In this document: positions 12,401 through 23,843 of the stretch, one piece after another | Numbering within the stretch: position 1 is the stretch's first letter | Layout of the letters: every line of letters starts with the position of its first letter | Origin: Sciurus carolinensis | Lineage: Eukaryota > Chordata > Mammalia > Rodentia > Sciuridae | DNA: 64,000 nt | Direction of reading: 5' to 3' | Assembly (NCBI RefSeq): GCF_902686445.1 | Contig: NC_062217.1 | Location: forward strand, 86,299,758 to 86,363,757 | Translations under genes and position numbers: made by a program | The notes under the pieces: model-generated | Databases searched by the model: none | What the model was told of the DNA's origin: nothing | The model's input: only the letters and a program-made list of their open reading frames with translations

Positions 12401-13127
12401 AACTCTATTAGGCAAAAATAAAATGAAAAGGAAAGGATTAGAAAAGTCAAGTGAGAAGAAAAATGTAGTCAGAAGGAACCAAGAAAGAATCAACAAAGGT
12501 AATCAAAGCACAAACCCTGGTTAATCAGTGCCACACCAGCATACCTCCCCGTCTCAGTTCCAGGATTATATGAAGGTATCTTGTGCAGTCTGCCCTTCCT
12601 GAAAGAGCAAAGGTTGTTTTAGGGAAAGGGATCATCCCTCCCCAATCAGAGTAGACTTGCAGTCTCAGGTCTCCCACCAAGTGACTCAAAGACATACCCT
12701 TTTCCTTCCCCTATACTTTATACAGAACACCTCAGAAGTACATTCGACAAGTCTCCAAAATCAACAGGGTCATCCAATTGATTTTGTTTAATACTTTGAC
12801 ACACTGTGCTAATATCCAGTCTTAAATCTGAACTCATCCTCCCCTTTCAAAATGATGTCTTCCATTACCTCTGCATACACACATTCCCTGACCCACTCCC
12901 TCAGAGGTACGTGCCCTCCAGACAGACCAACTAGTCCTGCCACCTTACCCAGTGAACTCCCCAGCAGTGGGAACTGCCACATCCTGAAGCCGCCACTTCC
13001 TCGCATCTCTGGTAGAGTGTATGTAATGGATTGAAGCAAAAGTCATTTTTCCAGTAACTTGTTCAAAGGCCATGTACAAAATAAGACTAAACTTTTTGAC
13101 TCTCTGTTTGAAGATAGATAGATAGTC

Positions 13128-13520
13128 CTATACCGTATGATGACATTTCAGTCAACAACAGACCACATATACTATGGTGATCCCATAAGATTTTTTTTTT
13201 TTTTTGGATGTCAAAATATCTCTTGAATTTCAGAACAGAAAACAAATTAGACTGAAAAATTCCTACTGCCTAGTATTTTTACCATACCTTTTAAAGGTTG
13301 AAATATGTTTAGAAACACAAACATTTACCATTATGTTACAATTGCCTGTAATATTCAATACAGTAACATGCTGTGCAGGTTTGTAATCTAGGAGCATAGC
13401 CTGAGTATGTAGTAGGCTGTACCTTCTGGGCTTGTGGAAGTACACTCTATGAGGTTTCTTCACAATGAAGAAATCACCTAGAAATGCAATTCTCAGGAAT
13501 CCTCATTGTTAAGCCGCACA
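13128..13520 (-). mobile_element. Second Tigger-like DNA-transposon remnant, antisense
   Basis: Reverse complement of an element with landmarks near 'ttctcaggaat', 'gaagaaatcacctagaaatgc', 'gagtatgtagtaggctgtacc', 'gtaacatgctgtgcaggtttgtaatctagg', 'gtatttttaccatacctttt'. A shorter, oppositely oriented relative lies at 42195-42330. Confidence 0.65.
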
Positions 13521-13592
13521 CAGACACACACACAGACACACACACACAGACCAGACACACACACACACACACACATATAAACACACACACAC
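13518..13592. repeat. Imperfect (CA)n microsatellite
   Basis: Runs of cacacaca interrupted by gacacac and 'cagac' spacers at the edge of the DNA-transposon remnant. Confidence 0.9.
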
Positions 13593-13639
13593 CTACTTGG
13601 TTAAGAGCAGAAGTTGGGGCTAGAAAAATCATATTAATC

Positions 13640-13800
13640 TCCTAGCTATACTGTATGGTCTTAAGCAAGTCCATTCACATTTCTGAACCTCCATTTCTTC
13701 ATTGTAAAGCTGAGGATCCTATGAACTTCAATGGGTGACTGGAAAGTTTAAATATGTAAATGTCAATCCAGTGCCTGGCACAAGACAAGTGCTCACAAAA
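13640..13800 (+). mobile_element. MIR SINE
   Basis: MIR core order is visible: 'cttaagcaagtccattcacatttctgaacctccatttcttcat', 'taaagctgagga', then the tail-side 'gtgcctggcacaagacaagtgctc'. Confidence 0.7.
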
Positions 13801-14711
13801 AGGACTGAGTCTCTTCCAAGTCCTTTCTCAGGAAAGTATCCCTAGTCCCTTCTCCATCACTTATGGTTTCCAGTGCCTTCCCCATCTTTTTAAGTGGATG
13901 ATGTCCCACTGTTTAAATAGATGAGATTTTGATTGAATCCTATACCAAATGAAATGCACTCATTGAGATGCAGTTCACATAGTGCTGAGTGGAGACACCA
14001 CCCCTGCCCAGTGCTGGAGACCGCCCTTTAGTAAATCAGTGTCTTCTGGTAGAGGTTTTCCCATTAACACCATCATATTAACATATGCAGATGTGTGCTG
14101 CCTTGATTCATCATCCATGGAACTGAGCTTCTATGTAACATGAAAGAGGAAGATAGGCTTATTCCTAGCCGCAGGCCTTGGGAAAGGAGTGGCTGCCCTG
14201 CCTCATGACAGCCCAAAACTGCATCCCCAGAACAGGGGACGTCATAGAATCAGGGAGCTTGGGAGGTCACATTCATGGGGGATCACAAAACATCCTAGCA
14301 GGGGTGTGTTGTGGGTGTCATCAGTGGAGGGAGGGAAAAGTAGGAAAGAAATGAAACTGAGTACCCAGATGGTGGAGCTGGTGAGAGGTGTCCAGTGCAG
14401 GCTCCAAGGCTGCCGAAGTAGGCAGGAAGAGGTGACCAGCAGGCCCTGAAGGCCTCTGGATGATTACCAGGAGATCAGAGGGAGCAGAGGGTATATGAAG
14501 TCCAGCTTTAGAATCCTTTGTGGGAACCTCAGCAGCTGAGGAAGTGGGTGCGGCCAAAGCCAGTTTGTGTCCCTTTGCTGAGACCCACCAGGTCCAGTGT
14601 GAGGAGCTTGTCTTCACACAAGCATTTGAAAACACATGGGGTATCGCACACCTGCACAAATCAAACTAGACACTAGGAAAGGCAGAAGAGCCAAAAAGAA
14701 AACAATCCTGC
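13801..14711. other. Intergenic flank, nothing identified
   Basis: No repeat family or gene recognised. Open frames of 86 and 112 codons lie on opposite strands of the same bases and have no recognisable domain. Confidence 0.35.
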
Positions 14712-15136
14712 TGTTTTAATCAGCTTTGTGTCACCATGACCAAAATACCTGATAAGATCAACCTAAAGGAGGAAAAGTTTATTTAGGCTCACGGTTTCAG
14801 AGGTCTCAGTCCAAAGACCACTGACTCTGTTGCTCTGGGCCCAAAGTGAGGCAGCCCATCATGGTCCAAGAGCATGACAGAGGAAATCTGCTCACCTCAT
14901 GACAACCAGGAAGCAGAAAGAATGGGAAGGAGCCATAGGGAAGATGAACCCTTCCAGGGTACACCACCAGTGACCCACGTCCTTCAGCCTGCCCCACTTA
15001 CCATAGTTATCACTCGGTTCATTCAAACTAGGATGAAATAATTAGGTTACAGCTCTCACAGTCCAATTATTTCACCTTCAAACATTCCTGCATTAACACA
15101 GGAACTTTGGGGAAAACTCAGATTCAAACCATAGCA
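14712..15136 (-). mobile_element. MaLR solo LTR, antisense
   Basis: 425-bp antisense LTR: TGTTTTAATCAGC at the left, ACCATAGCA at the right. Internal landmarks: 'ctcacggtttcagaggtctc', 'ctctgttgctctgggccc', 'cccatcatggtcc', 'aggatgaaataattaggtta'. Flanks cctgc/cctct agree at 4 of 5 bases, as expected for an ERVL-type 5-bp duplication. Confidence 0.85.
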
Positions 15137-15260
15137 CCTCTGAAAAATAAATCTCTGATAGGACAAATTCTGTGACTTTCCCTGAACTGTTGAGGCTGCT
15201 CTGCCTCTCTTCTCACCATGAGACTTCCTTCTGAGACATGTCCACCACCCTCCACCAAAT

Positions 15261-15312
15261 CATTCCACAGTCCTAAATTAGTTACTCATTCCACAGTCCT
15301 AAATTAGTTACT
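15261..15312. repeat. Perfect 26-bp tandem duplication
   Basis: A 26-bp unit starting cattccacagtcc and ending agttact is present twice, identical and end to end (15261-15286, 15287-15312), in otherwise unassigned sequence. Confidence 0.95.
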
Positions 15313-15344
15313 CATTCTTTTTCTGTTTTGTTTTCCTTAATAAT

Positions 15345-15592
15345 GTTCTTTTCTTTTTTCTTTTCTCTTCTCTTCCCTTCTCTTTTCTTTCTTTTGAACT
15401 GGGGATCTAACCCAGGGATACTTTACCACTGAGCTATATCCCCAGCCCTTTTTATTTTTTATTTTGAGATAGGGTCTCACTAAGTTTCTGAGGTTCTCAC
15501 CGACTGACTGAGGCTGACCTCGAACTTGCAATCCTCCTCTCTCAGCCTTCTGAGTTGCTGGAATTACAGGCATACACTACCATGCCTGGTTG
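15345..15592 (-). mobile_element. B1-dID dimeric SINE, antisense
   Basis: Antisense composite: a long TC-rich tail (15345-15395), an inverted ID half ('aactggggatctaacccagg ... gagctatatccccagccc'), then an inverted B1 half ('gagatagggtctcactaagt ... ggaattacaggcatacacta'). This 7SL/tRNA fusion is characteristic of squirrel and dormouse genomes. Confidence 0.88.
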
Positions 15593-15987
15593 ATTTCCTT
15601 AACTTTCAAAATAAGTTTAATAAGGTTAGCACTCTTAGAATTATAAAGAAGAGAAAGAATATTTTCTGCAAAAGGTAAGAAACAATGACGCACCAAATTT
15701 CCTCTCTCAGTTTTCACTAAACAAAGGACTTTAGTTTCTGAATACCACCAAGTTTAAATACATTGCTCCAAATCCTAAAGAAAAACAAATTCTCAGGACC
15801 CTTTGACGATCATCAGAAGGTGAGGGACTACTTTGGATACTCAAAGGAGGGGGTAATTTATCTTGCACTTGGCAATGGTTGTAGCAGGCAGAACTGCAGT
15901 CTGGTGACTTAACATTGCCAATGTTCATTTTCTCTAGATGTTATCATGACTTTTCTGATTTTTGAATGACCAAATTCTTTTCCTAGT
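15593..15987. other. Intergenic flank, nothing identified
   Basis: Short unassigned stretch between a SINE and an LTR stub. Confidence 0.35.
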
Positions 15988-16025
15988 TGTTATGGTTTGG
16001 ATATGAAGTGTCCCACAAAAGTCTA
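15988..16025 (+). mobile_element. MaLR LTR stub (first ~37 bp)
   Basis: TGTTATGGTTTGGATATGAAG followed by 'tgtcccacaaaagtc' is the exact start of a MaLR LTR. It is cut off where the antisense L1 begins. MaLR internal sequence in the same orientation reappears on the far side of that L1 at 24366, so the two may be parts of one element. Confidence 0.7.
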
Positions 16026-16639
16026 GTTTTTTTTAAAACTTCATGTTTATTTTTTTCAGAGTATTTTTATTGTTTGTTCTATTTAGTTACACATGACATC
16101 AGAATGCATTTTGATTCATTGTACACAAATGGAGCACAATTTTTCATTTCTCTGGTTGTACCCGATGTCGAGTCATACCATTCGTGTAATCATACGTGTA
16201 CATAGGGTAATGATGTTTGTCTCATTCCACCATCTTTCCTTCCCCCTGCTTCCTCCCCTCCCCTCATTTCCCTCTACACAATCCAACGTTCCTCAATTCT
16301 TTCCTTACCCCCCCGCCCCAATTATGTATCGGCATCCACTTATCAGAGAAAACATTTGGCCTTTGGTTATTTGGGATTGGCTTATTTCACTTAGCATGAT
16401 CTTTTCCAGTTCCATCCATTTACCTGAAAATGTCATAATTTCATTCTTCTTTTTTTTTTTTATTGTATACAAATGGGATACATGTTGTTTCTCTATTTGT
16501 ACATAGAGTCAATGCATACCATTTGTGTAATCATACGTTTACATAGGGCAATGATGTTTATTTTTTTTCCCTTCTCCCCCACCCCTCCCACCCCTCTTTT
16601 CCCTCTATACAGTCCTTCTTTCCTTCATTCTTACCGCTC

Positions 16640-16684
16640 TCCTTATCCCTAACCCTAAACCTAACCCTAAACCTAATGCTAACC
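16640..16684. repeat. Telomere-like CCCTAA-rich tract in L1 3' UTR
   Basis: Alternating ccctaa and cctaaa units followed by 'cctaatgctaacccc'. On the L1 sense strand this is a G-rich tract (ttaggg/tttagg), in the position of the G-rich polypurine tract of L1 3' UTRs. It belongs to the L1, not to a chromosome end. Confidence 0.85.
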
Positions 16685-16708
16685 CCTCCCACCCCCCATT
16701 ATATGTCC

Positions 16709-18300
16709 TCATCCGCTTATCAGCGAGATCATTCGTCCTTTAGTTTTTTGAAATTGGCTTATCTCACTTAGCATGATATTCTCCAATTTCATCCATTTGC
16801 CTACAAATGCCATAATTTTATCATTCTTCATTGCGGAGTAATATTCCATTGTATATATATGCCACAGTTTCTTTATCCATTCATCAACTGAAGGGCATCT
16901 AGGTTGGTTCCACAATCTGGCTATGGTGAATTACGCAGCTATGAACATTGATGTGGCTGTATCTCTGTAGTATGCTGATTTTAAGTCCTCTGGGTATAGG
17001 CCAAGGAGTGGGATAGCTGGGTCAAATGGTGTTTCCGTTCCAAGCTTTCTGAGGAATCTCCACACTGCTTTCCAGAGTGGCTGCACTAATTTGCAACCCC
17101 ACCAGCAATGTATGAGTGTTCCTTTTTCACCACATCCTCGCCAACACCTATTGTTGCTTGTATTCTTGATAATCGCCATTCTAATTGGGGTGAGATGAAA
17201 TCTTAGGGTAGTTTTGATTTGCATTTCCCTTATTACTAGGGATGTTGAACATTTTTTCATATATCTGTTGATTACTTGTACATCTTCTTCTGTGAAGTGT
17301 CTGTTTATTTCCTTAGCCCATTTGTTGATTGGATTATTTGTATTCTTCGTGTAGAGTTTTTTGAGTTCTTTATAGATTCTGGAAATTAGCGCTCTATCTG
17401 AGGTATGGTTGGCAAAGATATTCTCCCACTCTGTAGGCTCTCTCTTCACATTTCTGATAGTTTCCTTTGCTGAGAGAAAGCTTTTTAGTTTGAATCTATC
17501 CCAGTTGTTGATTCTTGCTTTTATTTCTTGTGCTATGGGAGTCCTGTTAAGGAAGTCTGATCCTAAGCCAACAAGTTGAAGATTTGGACCTACTTTTTCT
17601 TCTATAAGATGCAGGGTCTCTGGTCTGATTCCGAGGTCCTTGATCCATTTTGAGTTGAGTTTTGTGTAGGGTGAGAGATAGGGGTTTAATTTCATTCTGT
17701 TCCATATGGTTTTCCAGTTTTCCCAGCACCATTTGTTGAAGAGGCTATCTTTTCTCCATTGCATATTTTTGGCCCCTTTGTCTAGTATGAGAAAATTGTA
17801 TTTATTTGGGTTTGTGTCCATGTCCTCTATTCTGTACCATTGATCTACCTGTCTATTTTGGTACCAATACCATGCCATTTTTGTTACTATTGCTTTGTAG
17901 TAGAGTTGAAGATCTGGTATTGCAATACCCCCTGCTTCACTCTTGCTACTGAGGATTGCTTTAGCTATTTAGGTTTTTTATTCTTCCAGATGAATTTCAT
18001 AATTGCTTGCTCTATTTCTGCAAGGTACATCATTGGGATTTTAATTGGAATTACATTGAATCTGTATAGCACTTTAGGTAGTATAGCCATTTTGACAATA
18101 TTAATTCTGCCTATCCAGGAACATGGGAGATCTTTCCATCTTCTAAGGTTTTCTTTAATTTCTTTCTTTAGTGTTCTGTAGTTCTCATTGTAGAGGTCTT
18201 TCACCTCTTTTGTTAGATTGATTCCCAAGTATTTTATTTTTTTCAATGCTATTGTGAATGGAGTAGTTTTCCTAACTTCTCTTTCTGAAGATTCATTACT
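16709..18300 (-). pseudogene. L1 ORF2 C-terminal part, younger L1
   Basis: Antisense frames at 16709-16915, 16931-17878 and 17965-18300 form one ORF2 C-terminal region. Seen: [49 protein letters not shown], the cysteine-rich [19 protein letters not shown], and the end WHIYTMEYYSAMKND. A single CAA-to-TAA type stop follows MFIAA near 16931, and a one-base frameshift lies near 17960. Otherwise the frame is open, so this L1 is fairly young. Confidence 0.9.
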
Positions 18301-19216
18301 AACTGAACGAGGAGGACATACACAACTTAAATAAACCAATTTCAAGCAATGAAATAGAAGAGGTCATCAAAAGCCTACCAACAAAGAAAAGTCCAGGACC
18401 AGATGGGTTCTCAGCCGAGTTCTACAAAACCTTTAAAGAAGAGCTCATTCCAATACTCCTCAAACTATTCCATGAAATAGAAGAGGAGGGAACCCTCCCA
18501 AACTCGTTCTATGAAGCCTATATCACCCTGATACCTAAACGAGACAGAGACACATCAAGGAAAGAAAATTTCAGACCAATATCCTTAATGAACATCGACG
18601 CAAAAATTCTCAACAAAATTTTAGCAAATCGCATACAAATATATATTAAAAAGATAGTGCACCACGATCAAGTGGGTTTTATCCCAGGGATGCAAGGTTG
18701 GTTCAACATTCGGAAATCAATAAATGTCATTCACCATATCAACAGACTTAAAGTTAAGAATCACATGATTATTTCAATAGATGCAGAAAAAGCATTCGAT
18801 AAAATACAGCATCCCTTCATGCTCAAAACACTAGAAAAAATTGGGGTAGTGGGAACATTCCTTAACATTATAAAGGCAATCTACACTAAGCCCATGGCTA
18901 ATATCATTCTAAACAGTGAAAAACTGAAAGCGTTCCCCCTAAAAACTGGAACAAGGCAGGGATGCCCCCTTTCACCACTTCTATTCAACATCGTCCTTGA
19001 GACTCTAGCCAGAGCAATCAGACAAACCAAAGAAATTAAAGGGATACGAATAGGAAAAGAAGAACTCAAACTATCCCTGTTCGCTGATGACATGATTATA
19101 TATTTAGAGGAACCTGGAAATTCCACCAGAAAACTTTTAGAACTCATAAGTGAATTCAGTAAAGTAGCAGGTTACAAGATCAATGCTCATAAATCCAATG
19201 CATTTTTATACATAAG
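18301..19216 (+). pseudogene. Inverted L1 ORF2 reverse-transcriptase segment
   Basis: Sense-strand open frame from about 18302, starting [15 protein letters not shown], continuing through [36 protein letters not shown] and [18 protein letters not shown] to the catalytic FADD box (near 19081-19092), and ending SNAFLYISN. It lacks the endonuclease and C-terminal regions. It is the inverted 5' part of the younger L1, not an independent gene; the last codons run into the target duplication. Confidence 0.92.
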
Positions 19217-19233
19217 TAATTTCATTCTTCTTT

Positions 19234-20604
19234 AAGACTGAGTAATAGTTCATTGTGTATGTGTACCACGTTTTCTTTATTCATTCATCTGTTGAAGGGC
19301 ATCTAGATTGGTTCCATAGTTTTGCCCTTGTGAATTGAGTTGCTATAAACATTGATGTGGCTGCATCACTGTAGTATGCTGATTTTAAGTCCTTTGGGTA
19401 TAAACTGAGGAGTGGGATAGCCGGGTCAAATGGTGGTTCCATTACATGTTTTTTGAGGAATCTCCATACTGCTTTCCAAAGTGGTTGTACCGATCTGCAG
19501 TTCAACCAACAATGTATGAATGTACCTTTTCCCCCAGATCCTCGCCAACATTTATTATTGCTTGCATTATTAATAATTGCCATTCTGACTAGAGTTAGAT
19601 GAAATATTAGAGCAGTTTTGACTTGCATTTTTCTAATTGTAAGAGATGATAAACATTTTTTCATATGTTTGTTGATCCATTGTATTTCTTCTGTGAAGTG
19701 TCTGTTCAGTTCCTTTGCCCATTTATTTTTTGGGATTTTTCTTTTTTTTTTTTTTTTGGTGTTAAGTTTTTTTAGTTCTATATATATCCTGGAGACTAGT
19801 GCTCTATCTGAGGTGTGCATGGTAAAGATTTTTTTCCCATTCTGTAGGCTCTCTCTTCACATTATTGATTGGTTCCTTCGCTGAAAAGAGCTTTTTAGTT
19901 TGAATCCATCCCATTTATTGATTCTCAATTTTACTTCTTGTGCTTTAGGAGTCTTGTTTAGGAAGTCAGGTCCTAAGCTGACATGATGAAGATTTGGGCC
20001 TACTTTTTCTTCTATTAGAAGCAGGATCTCTGTTCTAGTGCCTAAGTCTTTGATCCACTTTGAAATGATTTTTATGCAGGGTGAGAAGTAGAGATTTAAT
20101 TTTATTTTGTTACATGTGCATTTCCAGTTTTTCTAGTACCATTTGTTGAAGAGGTTATCTTTTCTCCATTGTATATTTTTGGCACCTTTGTCTAGTATGA
20201 GATAACCATATTTATGTGGGTTTGTCTCTGTGTCTTCTATTTCCTACCATTGGTCTACATGTCTATTTTGGTGCCAATACCATGCCATTTTTGTTACGAT
20301 GGCTCTGTAGTATAGATTAAGCTCTGGTATTGTGATGCCTCCTGCTTCACTCTTCTTGCTAAGGATTGCCTTGGCTATTCCGGGTCTCTTTATTTTTCCA
20401 AATGAATTTCATGATTGATTTCTCTATTTCTATAAAGAATATCATTGTGATTTTAATAAGAATTGCATTAAATCTGTATAACACTTTTGGTAGTATGACC
20501 ATTTTGACAATATTAATTCTGCCTATCCAAGAACATGGGAGATCTTCCTATCTTCTAAGGTCTTCTTTAATTTCTTTCTTTAGTATTCTGTAGTTTTCAT
20601 TGTA
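19234..20604 (-). pseudogene. Older L1 ORF2 C-terminal part
   Basis: Antisense remnant parallel to the younger copy. The frame at 19281-19820 includes MKKCLSSLTIRKMQVKTALIFHLT, CWRGSGGKGTFIHCWLNC and [22 protein letters not shown]. The first and last cysteine-motif residues are partly lost, and stops and an oligo-T run (about 19741-19757) break it. Confidence 0.85.
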
Positions 20605-20610
20605 GAGGTC

Positions 20611-21074
20611 TGTGGGGAGCCATCCTTATTTAGCAGATTCAGACCAGGTTGAGCCTCATGACGCAGAGGTCTGACTTCCAAGAACTGGCAGATAGGGAAG
20701 TCTGTCCCAGATTTCCAGGGGTATGTGGTACTGTGGGAGTGGTTCCCTGTCTGCTTCTGCAATAGTCCCCCTAAGAAAATGGCTCCCCTTACTCCACCCT
20801 ATCCTGTTCATCACAGAAGAAGCTCCTCCTTGTCTTGGCCATCTTTACCTGGGTGACTATAAAATAAAGGAGAATTGGGCTATTCCATGTTGTTAGAGGC
20901 CAGAGCTGGTATGGCCAGACCCATCACGGCACCCCTCATTTAAAAGAGTATTGGCTCTTGTGTTTTTATTGATTAGATAAGTTTATGGGTAATTGATTGA
21001 TTTATAGCCAACATCGTCCTCCGGCAGTTAACCCTTTTCACATCCACGCAGGATGTGACTGAGAGACCCCCACA
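20611..21074 (+). mobile_element. ERVK-like (class II) solo LTR, 464 bp
   Basis: Starts TGTGGGGAGCC and ends GACCCCCACA (TG...CA). It is flanked by a perfect 6-bp duplication, gaggtc, at 20605-20610 and 21075-21080; six bases is the class II (IAP/beta-like) signature. A TATA/poly(A)-like tataaaataaagg lies at about 20858-20870. The older L1 resumes at once on both sides, so this is a solo LTR with no viral genes. Confidence 0.9.
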
Positions 21075-21080
21075 GAGGTC

Positions 21081-21902
21081 TTTTGCCTCTTTTGTTAGAT
21101 TGATTCTCAAGTATTTTTTTTTTTTAGACTATTGTGAATGTGGTAGTTTTCCTAATTTCTCTTGCAATGGATTCATGGCTTACATATAGAAATGCATTTG
21201 ATTTATGGGTATTGATTTTATAGCCTGCTACTTTGCTGAATTTATTTATGAGTTCTAGAAGTTTTCTGGTGGAATTTTTTGGATCTTCTAAATATAAAAT
21301 CATGTCATCAGCAAATAGTGATAGTTTGAGTTCTTCATTTCCTATTCATATCCCTTTAATATCTTTTGTCTGTCTGAATGCTCTGGCTAGAGTTTCAAGG
21401 TCGACATTGAATAGAAGTGGTGAAGGAGGGCATCCCTGTCTTGTTTCAGTTCTTAGAGGGAATGCTTTCAATTCTTCTCCATTTAGAATGATGTTGGCCC
21501 TGGGTTTAGCATAGATGGCCTTTACAATGTTGAGGTATGTTCCTACTATCCCTAGTTTTTCTAGTGTTTCAAAAATGAAATGGTGCTGTATTTTGTCAAA
21601 TGCTTTGTCTGTGTCTATTGAGATACTCATGATTCTTGTCTTTAGTCTATTGATGTAATGAATTATATGTATTCATTCCATATGTTGAACCAACCTTGCA
21701 TTCCAGAGATGAACCCCCACTTGATCATAGTGCACTGTCTTTTTAATATGTTTTTGTATGCAATTTGCCAGAATTTTATTGAGTATTTATGCATCTGTGT
21801 TCATGAGGGATGTTGGTCTGAAGTTTTCTTTCCTTGATGTATCTTTGTCTGGTTTTGGTATAAGCATAATACTAGCCTCATAGAATGAGTTTGGAAGGAC
21901 TC
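21081..21902 (-). pseudogene. Older L1 ORF2 reverse-transcriptase part
   Basis: Antisense sequence encodes [58 protein letters not shown] and, further on, the FADD box (antisense near 21300-21315). It is broken by an oligo-T run at 21115-21126 and by stops. Confidence 0.85.
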
Positions 21903-22298
21903 TGTTATGGTTTGGATGTGAGGGGTCCCCAAAATCTCACATGTGAGACAATGCAGAAAGTTTCAGAGGAGAAATAATTGGGTTGTAAGAGTTTTAACCC
22001 AATCAGTAAATTAATTGCTGGTGGGATTAAATGAAGTGGTAGGGTGTGGTTGGAGGAGATTGGAATTGGGGCATGGCTGGAGATTCTCTCTCTCTCTGCT
22101 TCCTGATGATGCAAGCTGCTTCCTTCTGCCATGATCTTCCTCCATGATGTTCTGCCTCACCTAGAGCCCCAAAGAATGGAGCTGGCCTTCTATGGACTAA
22201 CACCTCTGAAACCATGAGCCCTCAAATAAACCTTTCCTCCTCTATAATTGTGCTGGTCATATCATTTAGTCACAGCAGCAAAAAATCTGACTAAAACA
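21903..22298 (+). mobile_element. MaLR (MST-like) solo LTR inside older L1
   Basis: 396-bp LTR beginning TGTTATGGTTTGGATGTGAGG and ending GACTAAAACA. Landmarks: 'cacatgtgagacaatgcag', 'attgggttgtaagagtttta', 'cccaatcagtaaattaat', 'gatgttctgcctcacctaga', 'accatgagccctcaaataaa' (poly(A) signal). L1 continues on both sides; the 5-bp flanks (gactc/ggttc) have diverged. Close to the LTRs of the full element at 61.4-63.6 kb. Confidence 0.92.
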
Positions 22299-23843
22299 GG
22301 TTCCCTCCTTTTCTATTTCATGGAATAATTTGAGGAGTATTGGTGTTAATTGTTCTTTCAAGGTCTTGTAGAACTCAGCTGAGAATCTGTCTGGTCCTGG
22401 CTTTTCTTGGTTAGTAGGCTTTTGATGGTGTCTTCTATTTCCTTACTTGAAATTGATCTGTTTAAATTGTGTATGTCTTCCTGCATCATTTGGGTAGATC
22501 ATATATCTCTAGAAAGTTGCTGATGTCTTCAAGTTTTTCTATTTTATTTGAATATAAATTTTCAAAATAGTTTACAATTATCTTTTGTATTTCAGTAGTA
22601 CCTGTTGTGATATTTCCTTTTTCATCATGGATTTTAGTAATTTGAGTTTTCTCTTTCTCTTTGTTAGTGTGGTTAAGGATTTAGCAATTTGATTTATTTT
22701 TTCAAAGAGCCAATTTTTTATTTTGTCACTTTTTTGAATTGTTTCTTTTGTTTCAATTTCATTGATTTCAACTCTGATTTTAATTATTTCCTGTCTTCTG
22801 CTGCTTTTGGTGTTGATTTGTTCTTCTTTTTCTAGGGCTTTGAGATGTAATGTTAGGTCATTTATTTGTTGACTTTTTATTCTTTTAATGTATGCGCTCA
22901 ATGCAATGAACTTTCCTCTTAGCACTGCCTTCATAGAGTCCCAGAGATTTTGATATGTTGTATTGGTGTTCTCATTTACCTCTAAGTATTTTTTTTATTT
23001 CCTTCTTGATTTCTTTTTTTATCCATTTATCATTCAATAGCATGCTATTTAGTCTCCAGGTGTTGGAATAGCTAATATTTTTTATTTTATCATTGATTTC
23101 TAGTTTCATTCCATTATGATCTGATCGAATGTGGGGTAGTATTTCTATTTTTATGTATTTGCTGAGAATTGCTTTGTGGCATAACATATGGTCTATTTTA
23201 GAGAAGGATGCATGTGCTGCTGAGAAGAAAGTGTAATCAGTCATTGATGGGTGAAATACTCTATATATGCCCATTAAGTCTAAATCATTCATTGTATTAT
23301 TTAATTCTATGGTTTCTTTGTGTATTTTTGTTTGTAAGATCCATCCAGTGGTGAGAGAAGTTTGTTAAAGTCACCCAGTATTATTGTGTTGTGGTCTCCT
23401 TGATTCTTGAAACTGAGAGGGGTTTGTTTGATGTAGGTAGATGCTCTATTGTTTGATGTAGGTAGATGCTCTATTGCTTGGGGCATATGTATTTATGATT
23501 GTTATATCTTGTTGCTGTATGATTCCCTTAAGCAGTAGGAAATGTCCTTCTTTATCCCCTCTGACTAACTTTGGTTTGAAGTCCACTTTATCTGATATGA
23601 GGATGGAAACCCCTGCTTGTTTATGTAGTCCATGTGACTGATATGTTTTTTTCCCACCATTCACCTTCAGTCCACGGATATCTTTTCCTAGGAGGCGAGT
23701 CTCTTGAAGACAGCATATTGTTGGGTCTTTTTGTTTTGTTTTGTTTTTTTAATCCAATCTGCCAGTCTATGTCTTTTGATTGATGAGTTTAGGCCATTAA
23801 CATTCAGGATTATGATTGAGATATGATTTGTATTTCTGGTCAT
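22299..23843 (-). pseudogene. Older L1 ORF2 N-terminal (endonuclease) part
   Basis: The antisense ORF2 start codon is at 23843, followed by NHISIIILNVNGLN and DPTICCLQET. Then come KAGVSILISDKVDF, DKEGHFLLLKGIIQQQDITIINTYAPS (endonuclease), MGIYRVFHPSMTDYTFFSA and KIDHMLCHKAILSK. The frame is broken by a tandem duplication (23426-23475), indels and stops. Confidence 0.87.
23426..23475. repeat. Perfect 25-bp tandem duplication in L1 endonuclease region
   Basis: A 25-bp unit starting gtttgatgtagg and ending gctctatt occurs twice, identical and adjacent (23426-23450, 23451-23475). It is not part of normal L1 and shifts the ORF2 frame by one. Confidence 0.95.

Larger units (their letters stand above)
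16452..19216 (-). mobile_element. Younger L1 with 5' inversion (twin priming)
   Basis: The left part (16452 to about 18300) is antisense: T-run (tail), 3' UTR, ORF2 C-terminus. The right part (about 18301-19216) is sense and encodes the adjoining upstream ORF2 segment, so the 5' portion is inverted. The halves meet at the same ORF2 position (SNAFLYISN / SNESSEREV), sharing a few bases. Flanking copies of aatttcattcttcttt (about 16437-16452 and 19218-19233) are the target duplication, lying in the 3' UTR-proximal part of the older L1. Confidence 0.92.

Noticed and set aside
13518..13592. CRISPR-like or other spaced repeat array
   Set aside because: It is a simple interrupted (CA)n tract without unique spacers, in a mammalian genome.
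16640..16684. Interstitial telomere (chromosome fusion relic)
   Set aside because: The CCCTAA units lie at a fixed place in an L1 3' UTR, so they arrived with the L1.
18588..19235. 215-codon reverse-transcriptase frame as an independent gene
   Set aside because: It is the inverted ORF2 segment of a truncated L1, bounded by the target duplication; no endonuclease or C-terminal region.
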